A stretch of DNA of 64,000 nt from Macrophomina tecta (GCA_024180945.1 JAKSGN010000007.1:1364001-1428000); one strand, 5' to 3'. Counted from the stretch's first letter, positions 42,477-55,142 are shown. A program made the numbers and translations. Notes: a model not told the origin generated them from the letters alone.

Positions 42477-44213
42477 TCAATTCAACACTTTAGTCCTCAT
42501 CCATTCGCTCGTTCCCACTCCCAAATTAAGGCCGTTCAAAGCCCACCAACGCCGAACCTCTTGGCCCTTGACGCCTTCGACACCGTCTTCCAATGCTTCC
42601 TCGATGTCGCACGTCTTGTACTCCACTCTCAGCCCACTTCTCTTCCACCACTCAAGGACGTCGCGATGGCCCATCTTGGTTGCGCCGACAAGAACCTGAT
42701 TATCGTAGATCATCTTCTCACCGTGAAGAGATTGCCAGAAGGCAAGTATGTCGACGTGGCCGTGCGTGGAGGCTAGCTTGGCCACCGTGTCCTCGTGAGA
42801 GAAGGGGATCGACGATGTGACCCACCAACGCAGTGTCGAAAGCGAGCCAGCCTGCGTAGCGAATGAGATTGCCTTGCCAGGCTTGAGACGGAGAGGCTTA
42901 CGAGTGGGCGGGACGCTGCCCTCCGGCTCGGACTCATCGCCGCTGGTGCGCACCTGCCCGTCTTCGCGCATGCTTTCCCTCTTCCACCACTCGAGCACTT
43001 CGATTTGTCCTTTGCTGCTAGCCTGCTCCAGAGCCGTTTCGGTGTATTTCATTGGAAGCCCTGAATTCCGCCACCATTCCAGGACGTGGACAAAGCCGGC
43101 CCGACTCGCGCCATCAACGGCGTCTACTGTGTACTCTTTGTTGAGGAAAGTCGGCGAGGTCCGCCAATATTCCAGAATCTCGACGCGGCCGAAAACGGCG
43201 GAGGCCTTGTCGGGTAAAAAGGCGTGGCCGAAAGTAGCCCAAAATAGGTCTTTGTGGGTGGTTTCCAGGTAATTGAGCAAGGGAACCATGGCGAACCGCA
43301 TGATTATTCGAACGGCCTGCGGCGAGAGCCATCGCGGAGCGGTGTGCGTATCAAAAAGCCCCTTAACATCGTCCAGCGTGCCGGTCAAGATGGCCCATTC
43401 CAATTTGTCCATGAAGCTGTGTGGGCCATCCTTGTTGGCTGCTCGCAGCCAGGATTGAGGCGTCGGCAGGGTTGTATATATGTTCAGTCGTTTTGCCAAC
43501 TCCCAGTCCCCAGTGAAGTCCAGCACCATAGACCAAATCTCGGGGGGCAATGACCGGGATGATCTTGCTGCTGGCCGCAGCGACAAATTGGTCTTCGAGG
43601 TATGTCCTAGCGTAACGTCCACATCATGACCAAGCGTCATGAGATCCAGCTGGTTCTGGATCGCGCCCATGAGCTCGTCATTGCCCTCCCACGGCAAGTA
43701 TTTCTTCCCTTGGGCCTTAAAGGTCCAGAGCAATGGGTGCAGCACACGCATCCAGTTCCACTTCCGCCGAATTTTGCTGATTTGTTTCTTGGTCATCGGA
43801 TTCTCCCACATCAGGTTCGACATGCCCAAGACCAGCAATGTCCGCTTCGAGACATCCCAACTTCTTATTATCTCCAATATCAGGCTGTCGGTGATGCCGT
43901 GCAGCATTTTGGCGAGAGTGTTTGCATCCATGGGGCACAGGACGAGGAGGTCAGCCCAGGCGCAGAGCTCCGCGGCAGTTCGGTGGATGTCGTCGTGACC
44001 AGAGAAAGGACGGCATGGCTGCGATCGATCGGTTGAGACATTCGGGATGGACGCATATGGGGTGGTTGTCTTCCACTCGGCGGGATCGACAATGCTTCGA
44101 ACGGCGATGTTCTCCTGAGCGACGAGGTTCGTGAGGAAGGGCTCCCCGATGGGCGAGGGGATGGAGGAGGCAACGAGGATGCGCAGAGCCCGCGCGCTTT
44201 CTGTCGACGGCAT
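42477..44213 (-). CDS. Flavoprotein (HFCD)-like domain fused to F-box-like and ankyrin-like WW repeats
   Basis: A single exon of 578 residues. Residues about 10-195 resemble the HFCD flavoprotein fold of phosphopantothenoylcysteine decarboxylase and Hal3/Sis2: RILVASSIPSPIGEPFLTNL, WADLLVLCPMDANTLAKM (about 86-103) and MSNLMWENPMTKKQ. Two hallmarks are changed. The PxMNxxMW motif reads LGMSNLMW, with Ser for Asn, and the expected active-site His just before ELxxWAD is Ala, although a His lies five residues earlier. A short F-box-like segment follows (LPPEIWSMVLDFTGDW, about 222-237). Residues about 345-565 carry five or six ankyrin-like repeats of the form A..G...VLEWWK.SGL (for example FVHVLEWWRNSGLPMKYTET and HRDVLEWWKRSGLRVEY). 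The domain combination suggests a binding or regulatory protein using a retired enzyme fold, perhaps FMN-sensing; this is inference. The 3' end faces the PIP/SIM gene. Confidence 0.78.
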   Translation of the reverse strand: MPSTESARALRILVASSIPSPIGEPFLTNLVAQENIAVRSIVDPAEWKTTTPYASIPNVSTDRSQPCRPFSGHDDIHRTAAELCAWADLLVLCPMDANTLAKMLHGITDSLILEIIRSWDVSKRTLLVLGMSNLMWENPMTKKQISKIRRKWNWMRVLHPLLWTFKAQGKKYLPWEGNDELMGAIQNQLDLMTLGHDVDVTLGHTSKTNLSLRPAARSSRSLPPEIWSMVLDFTGDWELAKRLNIYTTLPTPQSWLRAANKDGPHSFMDKLEWAILTGTLDDVKGLFDTHTAPRWLSPQAVRIIMRFAMVPLLNYLETTHKDLFWATFGHAFLPDKASAVFGRVEILEYWRTSPTFLNKEYTVDAVDGASRAGFVHVLEWWRNSGLPMKYTETALEQASSKGQIEVLEWWKRESMREDGQVRTSGDESEPEGSVPPTRKPLRLKPGKAISFATQAGSLSTLRWWVTSSIPFSHEDTVAKLASTHGHVDILAFWQSLHGEKMIYDNQVLVGATKMGHRDVLEWWKRSGLRVEYKTCDIEEALEDGVEGVKGQEVRRWWALNGLNLGVGTSEWMRTKVLN

Positions 44214-46829
44214 TGGAAGGTGGGGGGGGGGTTTGCTTCGTGGTTAGGGGAGGCGTGAGGAGGCCATCGGGCAGCTTGCTCGACACACGGAGGATGACGG
44301 AGGAGGTGCCGCGTGTAAGCGCTCCTGACAGGCCCTCACTCGCTCCGCCCGCGACCGCGGAACCTCACCGCCGGTGGGTCTTGGCAGCACCGGGCCGGGC
44401 CTCGCTCGTGACACTGGCTGGAGATGTAGGAGCGATAAGATAACGGCGGGACAGGTAGGATTCCGCGAGCAAGGGGAGCAGGGCTGCGCGCCGGCGAATT
44501 ATTCGCGTCTACCCCGGGGCGCGGCACCGGATGGGCATCGGAGCAGGGTCCGCGCGGCCAGTCTCTCGGATCGCAGAGTCAGGACTCTTCTCGCCCACTA
44601 TAAGAACGTGCCATGAGTCGTGATCTGTCGCTCACGAGCCTCGCACCTATTTTCGACCTCGACACTCACGTTAAAAATTCAACAAACGCACCGAGAGCGA
44701 GAAAAAGAAAGACGATCGCGTCATGTGCTCCCCCAGCCTATTTGCGCCCGGGAAGGCTAACACCTAGCTGGCCCAGCGATGTCATCCCGCACGCACATGG
44801 CCGCACAGGGAGCGTTGAGCCTGTTTGCAGAGGCGGACTTGTCTGCGAGTGGCCACATGCGGCTTGGCGACGGGAGACCGCGTGAAGGCAGCATGAGCGG
44901 CGTCATGTCTACGCGACGCTGCACGGCGACTGGAGGAAGTCCAAGCCGGACCCAGCATCAAGTGGCGCGGGGCGACGGAATGGGAAAGTTGGCGACTGGT
45001 GAGGAAATCCCATCAGGAGAGAGTGGGGTGGGAACAGCCACGAACTTGCTTTGCTTGCACCTCTGCAGATCATCGACCTGGCGGGTTGGGTTCTGTGGCG
45101 GCGTGGGGCGAGCGCCCTTCCAAGCGGCAGAGATCCTCGATGCTTTGAAACAGCGCCCGCCATGGTGGAGCACGCAGAGAAAATGATGCCCACATGCGCT
45201 CGCGTGCAGTCGCTGATGCTGGCGACGAAACTTCAAACGGCTGTCACGCCGACGGGCTGTTCCATTTCTTCAACGTTGACCCGGTGGACAGGCTAGCGGC
45301 GGCGGAGCGACAGGCATAGGCGAACGGCTAGCGGCTCGCGGAGGAAGGCCTGAGATGATTCACCACCCTCGCGGGCAGGTCTCTGGAGTTGCCATGCCCG
45401 TGCTCGATTTACGGCCGGCGATCCTGGGTACCGAAGGGCCGCGACCAGGCCGCTCCACCCCGCCAGCGCTTGCGAGACGACGAGGTACAGGCGAAAAACG
45501 AGGCTGCCAGTGGCGGAGGCCGCCCAAAATCGGGTCTTCAGCCGCGACTCGCGGTGAGGCTGGGACCCAGGAGCTGCATCTGCCTCTCCGCAGCGCGCAT
45601 GCACATGCCCGCCGCACAGGGTCCGCCGTGACCCGCGGCGCCCGCACTGGCTACTGTGCTACGCAGTAGCTGAACGGCGTTGCAGGCGTGGAGCAGCAGC
45701 GCGGCGCCGCGGGTCGAGGCAGCCGCGCTGGAGCAGCCGACACGCCCTCTGCGGTCAGCGGCGCGCGCTGCGGGTTAGTGCTGTGGCTTGTGCATGGTGG
45801 CGAGGCGCGGTCACGTTTGGGGTCCCCTGTTGGCGTCCTCGCAGCCAGAGCAGGCGGCGGCAGATCGCAGGGCCAAGGCAGCGCGCTGGCAGCGCTGTGG
45901 CTCCCCAGCGCCTTCCACTGCCCGAGCGACGTCGCGGGCATCCCTACATGCGCCTGCCCGGCGCGCTCTCTTAGTGGCCCCGAGCGCGAAGGATCGACGG
46001 GAGGCTTCGTTGCATTCCTTGCAAGTGAGCGTAGCCGTAATAGCGCATTCTGGCGATCATTCATCCCGCCCGGAACAGTGCCACTGCCCTCGCGTCTCTT
46101 CAGAGGCGCTCTGAGAGGAAACGCAGATCGCTCTCATTTGCTGTAAGCGGCCTGGCACTTCGAAGCCGCAGTACCTGCCTCCGCTCCTGACGCTAAACTG
46201 CCGTGAGCTTGCGCTAATGGCACACGCCCGTGCCGTCCTGACCGATCTCTTGCATCTGCGATCTGCTGCGCTGCTCCTCCTACTACCGCGCCTGCGGGGC
46301 CCCTTTGACCAAGCACTACCTCTGAACCATTTTGCGCCGGCTTCTTCCCGCGCGACGCCGCGAGCCTCGAACCCGGGGCCTTGACTCGCCGTTCCCGGCT
46401 GCGGCTCCTCGCTGCACCACCAGCGCCACCGCTGTCAACCTGCCTTTCTGTCTTACACACACCAAGCCTGCATTCTCCTTTCCTCTCCTCGCGCAACCGG
46501 CCCTCCAAAGACTCAATCGCCCCGACCGGCCATCACCGATTCCTAGCACCCTCTCCGCCCGCTTCGACGCGCTTCCGCAAAGAGGTGGCAAACCCACCCT
46601 CTCCCACAACCCGCTTGTCCGACGCCGCTGTCTTCCTAGGCCCTCTGCTCCATCGTTCTGGAATGAGGTCGACGGCTCCTTGAGGACCTCTCTTCTCGCT
46701 CGCGTGACGGAGCATCCAGCTGGTCCCACACCCTCTCAGATGCCGTTTTAGCGGTCACATTCTCGACCTCCAGTAAACACTAACGAGCGGCTCAGTTGTG
46801 CGCGCTGCACAGCGCGGCGGTAGCTTCCC
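44214..46829. other. Intergenic between divergent HFCD-fusion gene and phytochrome gene
   Basis: About 2.6 kb, GC-rich, no supported gene. A TATAAG near 44599 is followed by an ATG at 44613 opening a 90-codon frame without motifs, and I do not call it. The final 450 bases are CT-rich and probably the phytochrome leader. Confidence 0.45.
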
Positions 46830-49800
46830 ATGTCTCAGCACTCCGACAGCGACGCAGAAACGACACCGCGACCCCATGCCACCAGCGATGGTGCTGAGCT
46901 CTCTGTCCCGCAGCCTGGCCCGCGTTCATCGCGTCCTACGTCACACCCGAGGACCCAGCGGATCGTCACTGGCGATCTTGCTGAAAGACCACTCTCCCCG
47001 CCCACCGCGTCCAACAACTTCTTCTCTCCTACTTCTGACGTCGTTCCGTTGAGCCCAGGAGCCGATGACCGCGTATTTCCAATCCGGAGCGTTGTCTCAA
47101 TGGATCCCACACCAACGCCCTCGAATCGAGAACGCCAAGACGGCTATTTCCAAACCCTAGCTCGTGCCAACGAGGCAAGACGTTACTCTGTCGCCAGCGG
47201 CTCCACAAAGTCTTCAGAATCTCGCGCTTCATCGAGACCCCGGCAGGAGGGGTCACAGATGGCTGCCTCGGGCACAAATGATCTTTCTGCAAAGAGAGGC
47301 TCGGTCGGAGAAAAGTTTGACAGGAGGCTGCCACAGCAAATTTTCAGTGATATTGTCTCCTCGAAATCCGGAAGCGATGCTGGGAACTTACAATCCAGCG
47401 AGCGGCAGTCTTCCCCCGCTCAGAGCGTGTCGGGGCGTAGCGCTGCCGAAAGCCTAGGAGAAAATCCCCTGGTGACAGCCCGCTTCAAACATGTCATCTC
47501 CGAAGACGGCCATGCTATCATAACAGGCCGCGACGGAGAGACCTTACAGAGATGCGAGGACGAGCCTATCCATATACCGGGTGCCGTACAAGGATTCGGG
47601 TTCTTGCTTGCGCTAGAAGAAGAGTCGGACGGGAAATTGATCGTCCGCATAGTGAGCGAGAACTCCAAAAAAATGATGGGTTACACACCGAAGCAATTGT
47701 TCGCCCTTGACAATTTCTGCGACATTCTTTCCGAGGAGCAAGCAGACAACCTGCTTGATCACATCGATTTCATCCGTGACGAGGAAGCAGACGTTGAGAC
47801 GAACGGACCCGAAGTTTTCACATTGACCATACGCGCACCGGACAAGAAGGTCCGAAAGTTCTGGTGTGCTATGCATGTCAACCCTGCAAACCCCAATTTG
47901 GTCATCTGCGAATTTGAATTGGAAGACGATCCTGTCAATCCCCTGGTGCCTTCGAGCGAACTTACCCCTGAACTCCCGGAAGATACCCTGAAAAGCAACC
48001 CCACCGCCGAAGAGTTCGCAGAAAGCACACAAAACATTAGCCGGCCCTTGCGGGTACTCCGGAGTGCCCGGAAGCGGAAGGGCGAAGCAGCGGCTATGGA
48101 GGTGTTCAACATCATGTCGCAGGTGCAAGAACAACTGGCGGCTGCACCCAATTTGGACAACTTCCTTAAGGTCCTGGTCGGAGTCGTGAAGGAGTTGACA
48201 GGTTTCCACCGCGTCATGATCTACCAATTCGATGCCGCATGGAATGGGCGGGTCGTGACAGAACTGGTAGATCCTCGTGCAACGAAAGATCTCTACAAAG
48301 GCCTGAATTTCCCGGCTTCAGATATTCCAAAGCAGGCCAGAGACCTTTATAAAGTCAACCGCGTGCGGTTACTCTACGACCGGGACCAGGAGACGGCTCG
48401 TTTGGTATGCCGGACACTGGAGGATCTTGAGACGCCTCTCGACCTTACATATTCCTACCTGCGAGCCATGTCGCCAATCCACCTGAAGTACCTTGGGAAC
48501 ATGGCGGTGAGGTCATCGATGTCCATCTCAATCAACGCATTTGGTGAACTTTGGGGCTTAATTGCCTGTCACTCCTATGGCCACAGGGGCATGCGAGTCA
48601 GTTTTCCGATACGGAAGATGTGCCGCCTAGTAGGGGATTCAGCATCAAGAAACATCGAACGACTTTCCTATGCCTCGAGGTTGCAAGCCAGGAAACTCAT
48701 CAACACCGTCCCCACGCAACACAACCCTTCTGGTTATATCATCGCTTCATCAGACGACCTTCTGAAGTTGTTCGACGCTGATTTTGGTCTTTTGTCGATC
48801 AGGGACGAAACTAAGATATTGGGGGAATTAGAGCAGTCGCAGGAAGCACTAGCGATGCTGGAGTACCTTCGCATGCGCAAAGTATCATCCGTAACGACAT
48901 CTCAGGATGTCTCGACTGATTTCCCCGATTTGCGTTATCCTCCAGGATTCCAACACATTGCTGGAATGCTTGTTGTTCCCCTTTCTACCAGCGGCACCGA
49001 TTTCATTGTGTTCTTCAGACGAGGCCAGTTGAAGGAGGTCAAATGGGCAGGGAACCCATACGAGAAGTTTGTCAAGGAAGGTACTGAGGGATATTTGGAA
49101 CCTAGAAAGAGCTTCAAGACTTGGAGCGAGACGGTGGTGGGCAAGTGCCGCGAATGGTCCGATGAGGAAATCGAGACAGCCGCCGTTCTCTGCTTGGTCT
49201 ACGGAAAATTCATCGAAGTTTGGCGCCAGAAAGAAGCCGCTTTGCAGAGCAGCCAGCTCACCCGGTTATTACTGGCAAATTCTGCCCATGAAGTCCGAAC
49301 GCCTCTCAATGCCATCATCAACTATTTGGAGATTGCTCTCGAGGGTTCGCTTGATAACGAAACTCGGGAGAACCTCGCCAAATCGCATTCGGCCTCGAAA
49401 TCCTTGATCTACGTCATCAATGATCTTCTGGATCTGACAAAGACCGAAGAAGGAGGCGCTCTTATCAAAGGAGAGGTGTTCGACCTCAAAGCCACTTTTG
49501 CGGAAGCAACCGAAGCGTTCTCCGGAGATGCGAGACGCAAGAGAATATCATACGATGTGACCGAACATCCCGGCGTTCCACACAAAGTTGTCGGAGATCA
49601 GCGCAGGGTTCGTCAAGCGATATCCAACGTGACGGCCAACGCAATCCAGAACACGCACCAAGGCGGGGTCAAGGTCGACATGTATGTTGCAGACTGGGAA
49701 GACAACCACGTCAACATCGAAATTTCGGTCGTGGACACCGGTGTTGGCATGAGCGGTAAGAAGTTGGATGCCCTATTCCGCGATCTCGAGCAAGTTCAGA

Positions 49801-51413
49801 GCGAGACCACGGAGATGTTGAAAGAGAGTCTCGCCCCAAACGCAAAACAAATAGAAGATGAAGACGGTGAGAAGCGGACTTTGGGTCTTGGACTTGCAGT
49901 GGTCTCCCGAGTTGTGCGCAACATGAATGGCCAGCTTCGACTGAGGTCGGAGGAAGGCAAGGGATCGCGCTTCATTATTCAACTGCCTTTCGATCTTCCG
50001 GACGACAAAGACAAGAAGAGCTTAATGGATGCTTCATCATCTAATACGCAGAGCGATGGTATTAGTGGCACTGAAGTCACCTTGGTGGAAAAGGGTGCTT
50101 CGCATTCCGTCAGCCATAACAGTATATTGACCAGGCGTGACAGCGCCGATAGCGTCAACAGCAGGAAGAGCAGGAAGAGTCTGAACAGTATCTCTAGCGC
50201 CAATAGCGGTAAAAGCGACGTCGACAGACTTATTGAGGCTATTCAGGAGCCTCATATGGTGGAGAGAAGACCGACGAGTAGCGGAGGTCGGACGCGAAGC
50301 GGACCCTCCACAACCAAACCTTTCCTCGAGAAGCCGCCAACATACACAGGTAGCACCCCAGCTTCACCAAGCAAGTCACAGTCACGAAAGGAGGTTCAAC
50401 AGCACAGTCAACCATCGTTGCTGTCTGTCAATAAGCCCGGGCAAGCCGATGTACCTGGCTCGGGTTTTCCGATCAAGCCGGTCAGAGTCCCGGACTGGGA
50501 TTCTCCAACCATAGAGAAGGATACGGCCAGCATAAAATCCGGGATCATTGGTGAAGTTGACGAATCGAGGCCCAAGATCGAAGAACCCTTGTCTCCCGAT
50601 CACATGCGTGTCCTTGTCGCGGAAGATGATCCCGTGAACAGTAAGATCATCAAGAAGAGACTGGAGAAATTGGGCCACCAAATATCCCTCAGCGTCAATG
50701 GTGAAGAATGTGCGACCATTCACGGCGAGCATCCAGAGAGCTTTGATGTAGTGTTGATGGACATGCAGGTATGTACCAGGGTGCATTCTCGGACGGTTCC
50801 GCGTGGTCGCTAACTTTTATAGATGCCGATTGTCGACGGCCTCACTTCAACTAAGATGATCCGCTCCTTCGAGAAAACGCATATAGGCCACTGCCTCTCG
50901 CGCCGAGCTGCGTTAAACGGTCGGATACCCATTATCGCTGTTTCAGCATCGCTGGAAGAGAGCAAGCGGCAGGCCTACGTTGATGCAGGGTTTGATGCCT
51001 GGATCCTGAAGCCAATTTCATTTCCCCGTCTTCAAGAGCTCATGACTGGAATTGTCGATCCTGATGTCCGTGGGGAAGCACTCTACAAGCCTGGTGATTG
51101 GGAGAAGGGTGGCTGGTTTGAAGCGGCGCAACCAAGCCTTTTCCTAGCGGAGACAAAGCCTTCCGAACGTGTCCCTACCAATGATGCATCAGAGGAACTC
51201 AAGGTGGCGGCTCATTCTGATGATCCTGATGCGGGAGATTCAGAGAGTCGGCAGACGGAGGAACAAGCGCGGTTGCGTGAGGCTCAGGACGAAGGACTTC
51301 GGCCTTCGGAACTGCGATTGAGTAGATCGACACCGAACCTAGGTCGAGCATCAAGAAGCCAAAGTAAGGAAGGCTCCAGGTCATCTTGGACGATCAGAGG
51401 GAATCCAGAATAA
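46830..51413 (+). CDS. Fungal phytochrome, hybrid histidine kinase (FphA/Phy type)
   Basis: Exons 46830-50768 and 50823-51413 give 1,509 residues. A disordered Ser/Pro-rich N-terminus leads to a PAS domain (about 220-360) with Cys242 in QRCEDEPIHIPGAVQGFG, the usual biliverdin attachment site of fungal phytochromes. The GAF domain (about 420-590) contains the DIP motif (D498-I499-P500) and SPIHLKYLGNMAVRSSMSIS; a PHY domain follows to about 800. The kinase has the H box NSAHEVRTPLNAI (His820), an N box (QAISNVTANAIQNT), DTGVGM and LGLGLAVVSRVV. After a Ser-rich linker (about 1065-1255) the receiver begins MRVLVAEDDPVNSKIIKKRL, with acceptor D1311 in VVLMDMQMPIVDG. Family knowledge: red/far-red light sensing by phosphorelay, controlling development and secondary metabolism. 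All residues needed for chromophore binding and phosphotransfer that I can check are present. A Ser-rich tail ends the protein. Confidence 0.96.
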
Positions 51414-54176
51414 GTGGCCACCGAGGGGTCTCCCCACCCAGCTGACTGACGGAGCTGCTGCTTATCTGTGTGCTGTGTTACGCACTTGGCTGTTTTAATA
51501 TCTTTCCTCGCTCGTAAAGCCAAGTTTACCGAGCGCGGCGCTCGGTTGGAGTAAGGTCGGTTTGTTGTGTCCCTGGAGCGAGCTGCTGGTCAGGGTAGGG
51601 ACCACGGACCTCGCCGGGTCACGGCTACAGATGCATTCCTATTGTATTTTGCTCACGCTTTCCATTTTTGGTGTTTGGCTAGCGGTGTGGTTTTTTAGAA
51701 TGCCGCTGCCATCAGCTGCCGCTTCCTCTTCTTCCTTTCTCACTTGTCTTTTTTCCCAACATAGGAAGCGCCACAGACATGCGTTCTCCCTCTCCTTGCT
51801 CTGTTTATTATGACAGAGGGATCATTTTCTGGCCAATCGGTAAAACGGGGTGGACCTTCCATGTCTTCAATCTTCATTCTTCCCGTACACACATTTTTGA
51901 GCGGTGTTTTTCATTTTTCTTTTCAAATTCGGGCGTTTACAGATGTCTCTCTTAGGTTGTCGGCGGGATTTCCAGCGTATGGGTATGCTCTGTGTATGAA
52001 CTGGGTTGTGTGCTTGAATGCTTTTCTTATCCGAGGGGCATAGCAGGCGGACAGGCAGGAAGTATGACGACAGCCATTGGGTGCGTTCATGTATTTTCAT
52101 TCGTCTCGGGAATGTAAGAGAAGAGCCAGGGACGAATGGGGTTGCTTTTGTGCATGTGGTTCTGACCACCGCTTCGCCCCCTTTCCATCCTCAGGAAAAA
52201 AAAAAATAAAAATAGATGGATTGGCCGTTCTGTTGCATCAGGCAGGAATTTGGTTGACGAAAGCGATGTGCTGCTTTTTGGCTTGCCCTTTATTGTTCAC
52301 GATGTCATATGGCTGTGGATGGTGGTGATGGCGATAGCGATGGTGACGGTGACGGTGACCGATGGTTGGCTCCTGGCGCCCGTGTGTGGTCTTCCGACTT
52401 CCAGCTGAGAGTAGTGGTCAGACCCCCGCTTACGTGTGAAGATGCGGGCACATGAAACTGCAGGTGGTGCTCCTCTCTCCGTTTCTCCTCTGTTCCTGTC
52501 TCTGTGTTGCTTGGCTTGATGATGAAGTGATGACCTTCGGGAAGCCGGATGGGAGATACCCGATGTAGGGTTTCCGCGGTGGGGTTAACGCTCGTGTTTC
52601 GTGTGCATATTTTTCTTGCTGTTTGTGCGCGGGTGGAGATGGCCAACAAAAGGAAAAAAAAAAAGCAACAGTGATGCGAGGAAGCAGCGGCGTCGACAGA
52701 GAGAGGCGTGGCGGAATCGGCAGATGGGGCGGAGAGGGGAAAGAAAAAAAAAACAGAAAAGAGACAGAGGGTCCGGGGGGTTTTATTGGAGAGGAAAGAG
52801 GGGAGAGAGAGGAGAGATGGGCGGCAGGCGGCGGGCGGGCAGTGTGTTGCGGACGGACAACATAAGCATAAGCACAGATCTTCAATGTATCCATCAATCC
52901 ATCGAAACGGGCACGACACGGGAGACGGCGGGACGCCCGGAGAAGGGCGTTGGATGAGTGGTCTCCTCGTTGTGACTATTGCGAGACGTGACCAGGGGCA
53001 TTTTCTATTTTCTTGGGCGTTTGGGAATGGCGGTGTTCGGGGAGCTTTCTTATTGGACCAAGGGCTTGTGATGGGCAGGTGGGCGAGGGGGCTCGAATCA
53101 GATGGGACGGAGATCGCGGGGGTTGAGAGCTCGCGGCGCAGACGTGATAGTAATCGATCTGCTACATTGCCTCGAGGGGAGCATCAAGCTGTATAAGCGT
53201 GCGTTGTGCTGTGCTGGGCTGCACACCCGGAGCTGAGGCTCTATCCTCGATATACTTATCGCGCGTTCGCGGGCGTGCCGGCGCAGCCGAAGGCGCAGGA
53301 GGCTCATTCGAGTCGTGAGCCCTGCAGCGCGCTCATGTCGTCGTCGCAAGGGCCCTCGGGCCGGCGACAGATCAGTCAGGGCGCCGGTGCGAGGCGGGCT
53401 GGCGGGCTTGCGGGGGTGAAACAGGGCAGGCAGGGTACGAGAGGAATGGGTTCCGCGCGGCACCAGGCCGGAAGGCGGAGACGTCGGCGACCGACGTGGT
53501 GTGTGAATTTAGGAAGGCTGGCGGTGCTGATGATGTGCTCGTCTTGCCTTGGGCGGATGCCGTTTGGCAGCGTTAAGCCGACTGCTCCTCGGGAATGATA
53601 GACCCCGCCCCTGCGTGAGCTCTGCGCGCCGGCAAGTTTCGCCTGTTTCGGCGAGCATTCGCGGAAAGCTAGCAGCAGCATGTGGGTTGGCTCGGCGCAC
53701 CCTTTCGCAGCAATTGTCCGACTGTGCTGCTGCTGCTGCTGCTGCTGTCGGCGCCGCTGCTGCTCGGCCGTCGGAGCGGAAGGGAGGGGACGTCGCAGCG
53801 GCCTCGCGCTCGTGGTGCTTTCGGAGATGCCGTATCTATCCGCCTGGTCAGAGTGCCTGCTGGTGGCCCACATGCAGCCAGGTCAGGGTCTCTGGGGTCT
53901 GAGTCGCCCACCGCCCCGGCCGCTGTCCAATCGCCGCCCGCACATTTCGAAAGCGCCAGGTCCCCAAGCACCACCTGGCCCTATCGCCCGCTGCTGTGCT
54001 TCCGCCGGCTTCTCAAGACCACGCCTTCCCGAGCACGTCCCCCCTCATCCACCGCTCACCCAGTCAAAACTCCACGTCGATCCGTTTTCTGACCTCAACC
54101 TCTGCATCCCACCTTCTCTCTCCCCCCCCCCAAAGTCCCTCCTGCCCACCACCGGCCTTCTCGCCCTCGCCTGAAA
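51414..54176. other. Intergenic between phytochrome and cytochrome b5
   Basis: About 2.8 kb with no supported gene. It includes GGTGAC/GGTGAT-type repeats near 52320-52365, A-rich runs near 52196-52210 and 52741-52757, a CTG/TGC repeat near 53730-53750, and a CT-rich leader before the cytochrome b5 start. Confidence 0.5.
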
Positions 54177-55142
54177 ATGTCCGCCGACAAGGAATTCACC
54201 TACTCCGACGTCTCGGAGCACGCCTCCAAGAAGGACCTGTACATCGTCGTCCACGACAAGGTCTACAACTGCACGAGCTTCGTCGACGAGCACCCGTAAG
54301 TAGCCGCCGCTTTCTCTCCCCACTTCCTCCGCTATTTCCTTGCGCCCGTCGGTCCTGTCCGGTACATCCGGTCCATTCAGCGCGGAATTGAACGTGTAAT
54401 CGCCGAGCGGTCAGCACATTCGATTAGCCGGCGAGAGCGCGCGTGCCTGCGTAAGCTCTTCTCAGCAATCGCCTCTCTCGGCGGGCTTCAACATCCCATG
54501 ACATTCTAGTGTCGCCAGCCTTTATTTTCCCCTGGCGCTATCGCCGGCGTCGCAGCGCTTCACCGAGCAGCCATAAGGATCACAATCACATCCTCCGCGG
54601 CATTGGTGGCTGACAAAATGGCAATAGCGGCGGTGAGGAGGTCCTGCTGGACGTCGGTGGCCAGGACGCGACGGAGGCCTTCGAGGATGTCGGCCACAGC
54701 GACGAGGCGCGCGAGATCCTGGACGGCTTGCTCGTCGGCAAGTTGAAGAGACAGGTATGTGCTCTCTCTATTCTCTGCCTAGTATCTAGTCCCCTTGTTT
54801 TGGGCGCGGTGTGCGGCCGCTTTTGCTCTTCCCAACAACAAGTTTCGCTGTGCAGCGGTGGCCTCCGGAACCCACTTCTGCGCCCGCGCCCGCGCCTCAA
54901 CAGCTTCCACCGCATTTTTCGCGTCGACGCGGCGGCCTTTAAGCATCGATTACGCTGACGTATTGCTTCCTTCGCAGGCCGGTGACCCAGAGCCCAAGTC
55001 TCACGCGGCGCCCTCCTCCTCGAACAAGGCTCCCGACGCGGCCGGCTTCGGCATCGGCCTGTACGCCGTGCTCCTGCTCGGCGGAGCGCTCGCCTTCGGC
55101 GCCTACCAGTACCTTCAGGCCAATGCCGAGAAGACGCAGTAG
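54177..55142 (+). CDS. Cytochrome b5, tail-anchored
   Basis: Exons 54177-54295, 54628-54754 and 54978-55142 give 136 residues. The heme-binding domain begins [20 protein letters not shown], and the two axial histidines are H39 in DEHPGG and H63 in EDVGHSDEA, the same 24-residue spacing as in classical cytochrome b5. The first intron (332 bp, unusually long for this window) falls inside the Pro codon of HPGG. A flexible [18 protein letters not shown] linker precedes one hydrophobic segment ([20 protein letters not shown]) close to the C-terminus, typical of an ER tail anchor. Family knowledge: an electron carrier to fatty-acid desaturases, sterol C-5 desaturase and some P450s on the cytosolic face of the ER. 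The short polar tail (LQANAEKTQ) is compatible with ER rather than mitochondrial targeting, but this is not decisive. Confidence 0.93.

Noticed and set aside
44613..44885. 90-codon plus-strand frame shortly after a TATAAG
   Set aside because: No motif, no intron-linked continuation, and the following sequence is ordinary GC-rich intergenic DNA; the TATA match may be chance.
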